The position numbers and the translations under genes are program-made. Shown here in pieces: positions 56,540 through 64,000 of a DNA stretch of 64,000 nt (positions are counted from its first letter, which is position 1; every line of letters starts with the position of its first letter). The notes beneath the pieces are model-generated. The model saw only the letters and a program-made list of their open reading frames with translations. It did not search any database and was not told the origin of the DNA. The DNA is from Siphonodentalium dalli (Eukaryota > Mollusca > Scaphopoda > Gadilida > Siphonodentaliidae): NCBI GenBank assembly GCA_032622095.1, contig CP136069.1, positions 161,935,043 through 161,999,042 on the forward strand. Reading direction: 5' to 3'.

Positions 56540-58693
56540 GTTAACGATTGACTTCACATGAACTGTGCACATCATATATGAAAAAGTATGCAAGGGCCCA
56601 ATACGAGGAACATCTCCAGAATACTGTCAAAGACCAACCTTCCCCAAAATATTTTTGGCATAGCATCAACGAAATTATGCAAATCAAACATAAAGACGGT
56701 ATCCCCCCTCTCATCGATTATGATGGCAATCTTGAAACTGACGATTAAACCAAAGCATCGATGCTTAATAATGCCTTCACTGCTAATTCATTACTCGACG
56801 ATTCCTCTTGCAATCTACCGGTGTTCACACAAAAATGTAATGATTCGATAACTGAAATTGACTTCACTCTTGACGACATCACTTCGGCAATTGCGAGTAT
56901 GAAACCAAACAAAGCGTCAGGTCATGACGGCATCACAGTTAGAATGCTGCTGAAAACAAGCCCAGCTATTGCCATCCCTCTCAGAATTCTATTTAAGAAA
57001 TCTCTTGAATCGTGCGCATTTCCTAATAAATGGAAACAAGCAAATGTCATTCCCCCTGGAGAAAATAGTACTGAAATATTTATCCGCTTATTTCAGTAAG
57101 TAAAATATACTATTCTAATACCAATCAGGATTTGTATCAGGCCACAGCACCACTTTTCAGCTATTTGAGATATACCACACCCTGTGCCAGGCACTCGATG
57201 ATAAGTTAAATACGTCTGCAATTTTCTGCGATATTTCCAAAGCATTTGAGAGAGTCTGGCACAGGGGGTTGTTATTCAAGTTGGAGCAAAACGGAGTAAC
57301 CGGGAATATACACAAATGGATACACAGTTATCTCTCTAATAGATCACAGCGCGTTCAAATAGGAATTACATTCTCTGACTATCAGACGATATCGACAGGT
57401 GTTCCACAAGGATATACCCTCGGACCCTTTCTATTTTTGACTTACATTAACGACCTCGCAACAACGATCCAATCACTCACTCGAATGTACGCGGATGATA
57501 CTTGCTTCTTTGCTGCCCAAATATCACCCGATGATTCTGCTCGCGAACTCTATGATGACCTTGAAATAGTGAACCGGTGGTCAAAACAATGGATGGTAAC
57601 CTTTAATGCAGAAAAAATAAAGTCTATGGTATTTTCACTGACCCCCTCTGACGATTCCCTCGATATAGATCTCGACAACGATGCGATTCAACAAGTAACT
57701 CTTCACACCCATCTTGGCGTTTCTATCCAATCAAATCTACATTGGGACACCCAAATAAATACTATTTGCAAAAGAGTTGCCAGCAGATTGTCACAACTCA
57801 GGAAGATTAAATTCCAAGTAAACCGACAGACGATCGAGATAATATTCAAAACATATATACTCCCAATAATGGAATATGGTGACATAATTTGGGATAACGC
57901 CCCTGATTGCCTACTCCAAAAGCTCGACCGTCTATATATCGACGGTGGTAGAATAATAACTGGCCTGACCCGATCTGCCTCAGAAGCGAGAGTACTGGGT
58001 GAACTTGGAAGGACTCCCATCAACGAAAGACGTAAATTACATAAAACGCGCATGTGGCATAAAATATTGGACAATAAGGCCCCTCCCTACATAACGAAAC
58101 GTTTGCCTCTTACCGTTGGGGAATCATGTAGATACCCAATTAGAAATCCGTTACGATACGTCAACTATTCCACGAACACAACTAACTTTAAATCAAGTTT
58201 CCTCCCAACTATGGTTGCTGAATGGAATGTATCGTGCAAAATAACAACTGATGCAAAAAAACTCACAGACCCCACATCAGAACCAACTAAGGACGAAATA
58301 CTTGTTAATATGTATAATAATTTACGCATTGAAGAGACATCAATAAGACCCCCTTCTTACAACTATGTCGGGCGGAGAACATCAAATATTTTGCAACGTA
58401 TGCTCCGAAACAACTGCAGTGATCTCAACTTCGATAAATTTAAAAATTACATATCCTCAAGCCCGTGTTGCTCCCGTGGTAACCAATGTGAAGACGTAAG
58501 CCATTTTTTCTTCGAATGTCCTTTCTACACAGAAGCAAGGAACCGTATGTGGACACGACTAGATGAGCATAAAGTGGTCATCACCATTATTAAAGATATT
58601 CTCTTTGGCATACCCGAAATTAGCGACACCTTGAACAGGCGATTATTCGAGACAGTACAATCATTCAACATTTCCACAGACCGATTTCAGTAA
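56540..58693 (+). pseudogene. Non-LTR retrotransposon reverse transcriptase (CR1/Jockey-like), 5'-truncated and broken
   Basis: Frame 1 (56,548-57,099) covers the pre-RT region (YARAQYEEHLQNT, KYFWHSINEIM) and RT block 1 (MKPNKASGHDGITVRMLLK, then WKQANVIPPG). It is broken by a TAA at 56,746-56,748. Around 57,060-57,125 some 30-40 residues of the 'NYRPISLL' region are lost and the frame changes. Frame 2 then gives GFVSGHSTTFQLFEIYHT, FCDISKAFERVWHRGLLFKL, GVPQGYTLGPFLFLTYIND, the catalytic YADDT (57,488-57,502), the thumb and a C-terminal knuckle (CCSRGNQCEDVSHFFFECP, about 58,465-58,521), with a stop at 58,691-58,693. The second ORF (57,269-58,693, 474 codons) is intact. The endonuclease domain is absent: sequence upstream of ~56,530 is unrelated. 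Confidence 0.9.
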
Positions 58694-58999
58694 TCATTAT
58701 TCCATTGACTCAGCCCACTGCCATAGCCACAACTACAACCTACATGTTTTTGATTGGGAGCCGGTTCCCCTATGTATACATATCCGATCACATGGGACAC
58801 CGTCTCCCACACAAATAACAACAATATTTTCATTCCTGCAAAACCATCGACTTGAATTCATCAGCATCTGAACGCCAGGGGAGAGAAGCTTCACTAAGTT
58901 TCCTAACTTGTGCTCAGATCCCCTGTGCACACACAACATCATCCATATATTCTGTTTGTAAAATTATTCCATGTATTTGTGGGTCACAATAAATATGTT
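58694..58999 (+). mobile_element. 3' UTR of the retrotransposon
   Basis: This is non-coding sequence after the ORF stop, with CACAATAAATATG at about 58,986 as a possible polyadenylation signal. The 3' end is approximate because I see no simple-repeat tail. Confidence 0.4.
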
Positions 59000-60946
59000 C
59001 AAACAAACATCATATATAATGTTATCATTTAATAATCACAAAAGACCTATACTATTATGTCATACTATAAACATGTATCATGCCATGAAACGAACGTTTG
59101 TAGTCTATATTCTCGTATGTATTGATGATCAACTTTTTCAAAAGCCAATATATAATTGAATGCTCTACGTTACTAAATGTGGGTGGGAGGGTGGGCCCAA
59201 CCGTGCACATAAGAAGCGAAACGTAGAATGAGCGCTAAAATCTTGTTTACGTTCAAGCGCACTTTAGAACAATCGAGAAACTCGTGCTGAATCGAGTCAA
59301 ATATCAATCAATGCTTATCACGCGTGAACTAGTATCGCCAATCACCCATATATGCCCCATCGATTTAACCCCCGTCGATCTAATATTTTCCATTAACACC
59401 CTGCTCTCCAAATAATTCTTCGTTGAACTTCAATAAAGTAATTTAATGAGCGTTCACTTACCCCCCCCCCCCCTCCCATGCCCATCCACCATATACAGGA
59501 ATTTAACTTATATCTGACCAAAGTTGATCAATTGTGGCGTTGAACATACTTTCTTACAAATCTCCGTTATTTTATCAGGGTACGTTATATATAGAGTTAT
59601 CACCCTTCTGTTTAACTGAAGATTTTAATCGTGCATGTGCGTGTTATAGGTGCAATTCGCCATGGTCTCTGTTATCTCACTGTCAGTTAACCAAGTGTTC
59701 TATTATCTCTAAATAGGTCCATGTTAGTCCACTGCCAAGTTACCCCAAAGTCACAGTTAGCTCTAGGTCGCAGTTAGCCAAGGGCTCTGTAAAATCTGAA
59801 TTCCAAGAGACACAATAACGGAACACATGCGCGTCAAAACTGGAACCAATCCACGAATCTGCTCTTTTCTGCCAGTTCTCGATAACTTTGACATTCTCGA
59901 TAATTTTGACAATTGACAGGCACCTAATACATTATATTTATCCCTGTTATGGCACATAATTCTCGTTTTAATTCGAGAAATCCGTTAAAATTGCGAGAAG
60001 GAATAAATAAACAGTCACACATCCTAAGATGAAAAAAAACCACTTATACCAGGTCACTGCAAGAGGACCGATCCACGTTTTTCACGTGTATGTCGTGATG
60101 ACACGCCGCTCCATTTTTAGACTATGATTACAGCAGGGGTGCATTGGATCCAGAGAGGGGCAATATGAAGTAAAGTGGCAAAAATGTGTAAGACTTCTTT
60201 CATTGTACGGATTGGTGCATATTTTCAGTGAAGTAGAACGGTGTATGCACCTTATTATGGGGACTCCCAAATTCCAGGATAGCACACAGGATCACGAGCC
60301 GACCAAGCTCACACAGCATCGGTATGGACGCTTGACCAGCCCAGACAAATATATTGTCATAAATATACACTTAATTACACATGCGTGCTAGAGAAACTGT
60401 ATGCAATCGAATGAAAATGAATGAAAGTTTTAAACTGAGTACACCGCAGATAAATTGCATACGAAATGTAATAACATACAGGTACATAGGTGAGTATGCC
60501 CACGTGGATGTATATATGTATTGTATATATGTTGTTATGTGTCTAAGATGTCTTGTATAGTTGTTAGACAATATCAATTCAATTCTTTAATTTCAATAAA
60601 CCAATTAACATTGTATGTGTGATATACAAATTTAAATACAAATGCATGACAAAAGCACATTTAACAGGTTATAATTATATAATAGTATATGTAATATCAA
60701 TGTATTCATTGAAGGCACATCCACCCAAAACAGAGTGGATGTGCCCGTTACTACATACAGACAATCTATTTATTTGATACACTCGCGTCATTCACACTTG
60801 GTGATGATGCCATCTCAATGTACCAGTTAGCCAAGGTCTCGATCAGTTAGCTTAAGGTAATGGTTATCCAAGGTATCTGTTAACCAAGGACTCAACTAGC
60901 TCAATGTAGCAGTTAGTCAATTCCCCAGTTTAGCACACTGGAAGTC
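59000..60946. other. Unassigned, with stray GTTAGCCAAGG units
   Basis: A poly-C run lies at 59,461-59,472. Minisatellite units resembling 54,930-55,975 lie at about 59,690-59,790 and 60,820-60,930. No ORF here looks like a gene. Confidence 0.4.
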
Positions 60947-61276
60947 TCAGTCAGTCGCAGGGGCGGCGGAGCCGGGGGGGCACTGGAGGCACGTGCCCCC
61001 CCCCCCCCACTTTTCCCCAATTATGGGTACATAATCTTCCAATACTAAATACATTGTAGAAAATATTTTTGTATTCCCAAGAAAACATTGCATTAGTAGA
61101 CAAATGTGTTTAATCTTATCAGTTATGCCACTATGGCTATGCATAGCTAGCAAGTTAGATAGGTAATCCCTGGTCAGTATTGACACTGTGTCTGAGTAAT
61201 TGCCCTCTGGGAATTTAACTACAGACTTTGAGTTCTTTGTAGAGCTCATGTCTTCTGTGGGCACCATTATAGCCAT
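60947..61276 (-). other. 109-codon open frame of unknown nature
   Basis: It starts MAIMVPTEDMSSTKNSKSVV and ends in a Gly/Cys/Pro-rich tail encoded by a C- and G-run (60,975-61,010). It has no signal peptide and no domain I recognise. The C-rich 3' sequence resembles dispersed repeat ends more than a protein. It may be a fragment of a transposon-derived gene. Confidence 0.25.
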
Positions 61277-61807
61277 GTCTTGAGCACAGCAACTTGTCTA
61301 ATTAAAATCACATTCATCATACCAATCAAAGGTTTAAATTTGAGTGTCTTTAATAAAAGTGCAAACCTGGGGCTTGGCAGGTATACAATTTCATGCCAAA
61401 GTGGTCAAACTCCTGATATGAGGTCACTTGCTATATACAATATCAGTTGATGCCGAGTATTCATTGGAATAACTTGACTATGATTTTTATCAACTCAGCT
61501 AATCCGTTATTAATGAGAAATAAGAAGAGTTAGAATAATTATTTTCTACATGAAGTTTACTGTGTACATGCAAGTGTTTGTGTACATATATATTATAGTG
61601 TTATTTAATATTCAAAGTTACTTGTGATTATTGTTTCTTCGATATCGGTTGTCGTATGTGGAGTGAATTGGATTATTCAGTATAGTGTATACTAATTTCA
61701 TCATAACATGTATGACAAAGGATGCAGGTTTTAGAAGTTGTATCAACGTCATCGGTCATCTTTCATACATTGGTTGCAAAAATAAGTGAGTAGCAGAGTA
61801 GCATCAT
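61277..61807. other. No recognisable feature
   Basis: No gene or repeat is recognised. Confidence 0.4.
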
Positions 61808-62147
61808 TTAACTCTTTCAGTGCAAGGCTTATTTTGTAGGTTTAGTGCCAGGGAATCTTAAGTTTTTCATGGGCATCAAAATTATTACTATGTACTTGGT
61901 GATAGTTTTGAGTTTTAACATACCCCTAAGTACTTATCCAGTTTGTTTTTAAATTCGCTATAGCATGCTTAAGCATACCCAAAAAAAATTCAACCCAAAA
62001 AAAAAATCCCCCCCCCCCAAAATTAATTAATATATATATATATATATATATATATCTGTTAGGGCCGATCTCATCTCATCGGCCCTGGCACTCTACATAC
62101 CGTAAATTAGAGCCGATGAGATCGGTCCCTGGCACTGAAAGAGTTAA
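61808..62147. mobile_element. 340-bp TTAA-flanked MITE
   Basis: TTAACTCTTTCAGTGC at the left (61,808) and GCACTGAAAGAGTTAA at the right (ending 62,147) are perfect inverses with TTAA outermost, as in piggyBac-like elements. Subterminal GTGCCAGGGA and TCCCTGGCAC also pair. Inside are a C-run, an AT dinucleotide tract (62,030-62,056) and GCCGATCTCATCTCATCGGC. It is non-coding. Confidence 0.8.
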
Positions 62148-64000
62148 ACACTCTTTCTTATTTTCTACCTTCATAATGGTAGCCACGAATAACATCATAC
62201 TAAACATTGGCGCACACAGTTTTCAATTCATACATGTAGAATATTTTAAAAAAAATGATGCCCCCACTTGTTTGTAGATTCCGCCGCCTCTGGTCAGTCG
62301 AGAACCCAGCTAGCTGGACACCATGTAATGAGATGTGGCCGCGTGATGACAATCTGTCGGTGTTTGCCCTTCGGTTCAATGAATTTCCCCATAAGGAGGA
62401 CATCGTGGCTATGCGATCATGACTGAGAACGTGGTCAATAATTGCCCCCTCTAGGTGTTATCTCATTGTAGTCTTCGTAAACCCACAAAGAGTGTTTATC
62501 CCTTTGTGATTATCACACACGATAAACCCCACGAAGTTAGAACACCCTCTTGGCAGTAACGAGATTTGTGTGTTGTTGATTTCTTCTGGCAATACATGCA
62601 TGTGTGTGGGCTAATGGCCTATCCGGTCTCAAGAACGCAAAGTATATATTGATTAACGAACGTGGTCAGCTATAAAATGACTTGTTCGATAAAAAAAAAC
62701 AGCATGTTGTCTACTTGAGTACTAATCGCCTATATTCTCAATGTCCTGCATTGTTGATCTCGGAATAATGTTTGCAAAAGCCATATCACATAAGAAAACT
62801 CCCCCGCGTTCGAATTCTTTGTTAACTGCATGTTATCTTGCAGGATGCGACGTCGACTCTGTAGGCTGGACAAAAGTGTGTGTGTTCACGTGAGCATTAC
62901 CACAATACATGTTCATCATTCGGAACGCCACATCCATGATTTGTATACACATCGATAATTTCTTACAGCGTTACTGTCAAGGGCGTCATCGGGCGAATCG
63001 CCAAATTCACTACTATACCAATTCAGCTTAACCTTACAGTAAAATGTTTGATACATACATAGCCTTGAAACCTATATTTCAGATCTTCCTTAAATATCAC
63101 AATAGATATAGATATGCATAGATTTATGCTCGTCATAATGGTAATTCATAAACACATACGATGAAAGATGTTCTTCGACATAATGCAAACTCAAATTGTT
63201 TTCTCACCATGCATGTACAAACGTTTCTGTTATCGCCTTTTTGTCATTTAATAACAATGTATTGTCAATTTTGTACGGGAAAGGGCCTACCTAAGTTGAA
63301 ATAACTTGTGCCCCGATCCCTTTTGTATATTTATATACGAATAAAATATGTTTAATTTAAAGTAATACATGTTCATCAACGAATACATGGTTGCTGGTTG
63401 CGATTTTACACGAAAATCGGAAGATTTCGACGGCACCACCTAGAGGTCACCCCAAATATCCATAAGAAATAAAGTGACCTGAATGTGACATGTACGGTGT
63501 GATGAATGATTTGGCCATGCAATAAGTAAAATCCATTGTCACTCTAAGTCCCATAACTCAACAAAAACTGAATGGGCGAAACCCGTTATATGTAAATATA
63601 TTTCCCCATGGTGCTTCACCTACATACAGATCTCCAAAGTTCGGACTGAAGGAACCACGGACGGATAGAACCCATTTATATATCGTCCCGCAAAACATCG
63701 ATTAAGTGGACACCAGCCAGAAGTGTCAAAACAATATAGGATTATGACAAAGCGTTTCGCTCTGTTGGAGTCTCAATACAATCTTAACCCTAATGTGTGG
63801 AGCACAACTCCGCACTTATTGGGATGCGACTCCGCATTCGTCGTCGCTTTTCGACTCACTATAATGTCCTAATGTACCATGTTCCTTACCAACTCAGCCA
63901 CCGGGGATCACCCCATCTTGTGAGATAATTTATTAATATGTATGTATACCACAACGAGGTGGCACTGACTCATATATGAAAGTAACGAAATTTCCCTTCC
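62148..64000. other. No recognisable gene
   Basis: I see AT-rich intergenic sequence. The 67-codon minus frame at 62,200-62,403 and other short frames have no motif support. Confidence 0.4.

Noticed and set aside
1-64000. Prokaryotic features: operons, phage, toxin-antitoxin, CRISPR, riboswitches
   Set aside because: Repeat content, non-LTR retrotransposons and a spliced gene show animal DNA; none of these features is seen.

Overview
The window is repeat-dominated eukaryotic, almost certainly invertebrate animal, DNA. It has no operons, no long intact housekeeping genes and no recognisable RNA genes. It does have AT-rich intergenic sequence, several 3' ends of CR1/Jockey-type non-LTR retrotransposons, a decayed PIF/Harbinger (HARBI1-like) transposase, many terminal-inverted-repeat elements with clear target-site duplications, and five large tandem arrays. 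The repeat mix fits a marine invertebrate (mollusc, brachiopod, annelid or amphioxus-like). I cannot name the species.

Layout. 1-0.8 kb: 3' end of a non-LTR retrotransposon. 3.3-5.5 kb: a 2.2-kb non-autonomous transposon with ~130-bp inverted ends. 5.5-31.6 kb: three copies of a composite repeat, two forward and one inverted. Its 'X' module has a TACATGTATAGGTCAGGCGGC minisatellite, a hairpin and a GAT/ATC-rich cassette bounded by inverted repeats. Its 'Y' module has GAAGAACC palindromic repeats plus a retrotransposon 3' end. In the first copy the cassette carries about 21 copies of a 114-bp satellite. Between the copies lie a degenerate ~290-bp dimeric satellite (19.8-21.2 kb), tandem palindromes (22.7-23.3 kb) and an 891-bp TIR element. 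31.6-34.3 kb: a Harbinger relic with two oppositely oriented genes; a 27-bp minisatellite of about 58 units sits inside the Myb/SANT-like gene. 35.9-47.1 kb: a cluster of TTAA- or TA-flanked MITEs, a hAT-like insertion with its empty site preserved nearby, and a 33-bp minisatellite of about 33 units. 48-53 kb: nested direct and inverted duplications and a MITE with an 11-bp target duplication. 54-59 kb: two more retrotransposon remnants, one with a nearly complete but broken reverse transcriptase, and a degenerate GTTAGCCAAGG minisatellite. 59-64 kb: mostly unassigned sequence with one more TTAA-flanked MITE.

The one credible host gene is on the minus strand at 37,005-37,397. It encodes a 130-residue secretory precursor with a signal peptide, three dibasic cleavage sites and a C-terminal Leu-Phe-Arg-Tyr-Gly-Lys-stop, the signature of an amidated neuropeptide. 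A textbook branch point and splice acceptor lie immediately upstream of the ATG, and an AATAAA lies downstream. I do not recognise the peptide family. It is the best candidate for something undescribed here. The second is the apparent birth of a minisatellite inside a Harbinger accessory gene.
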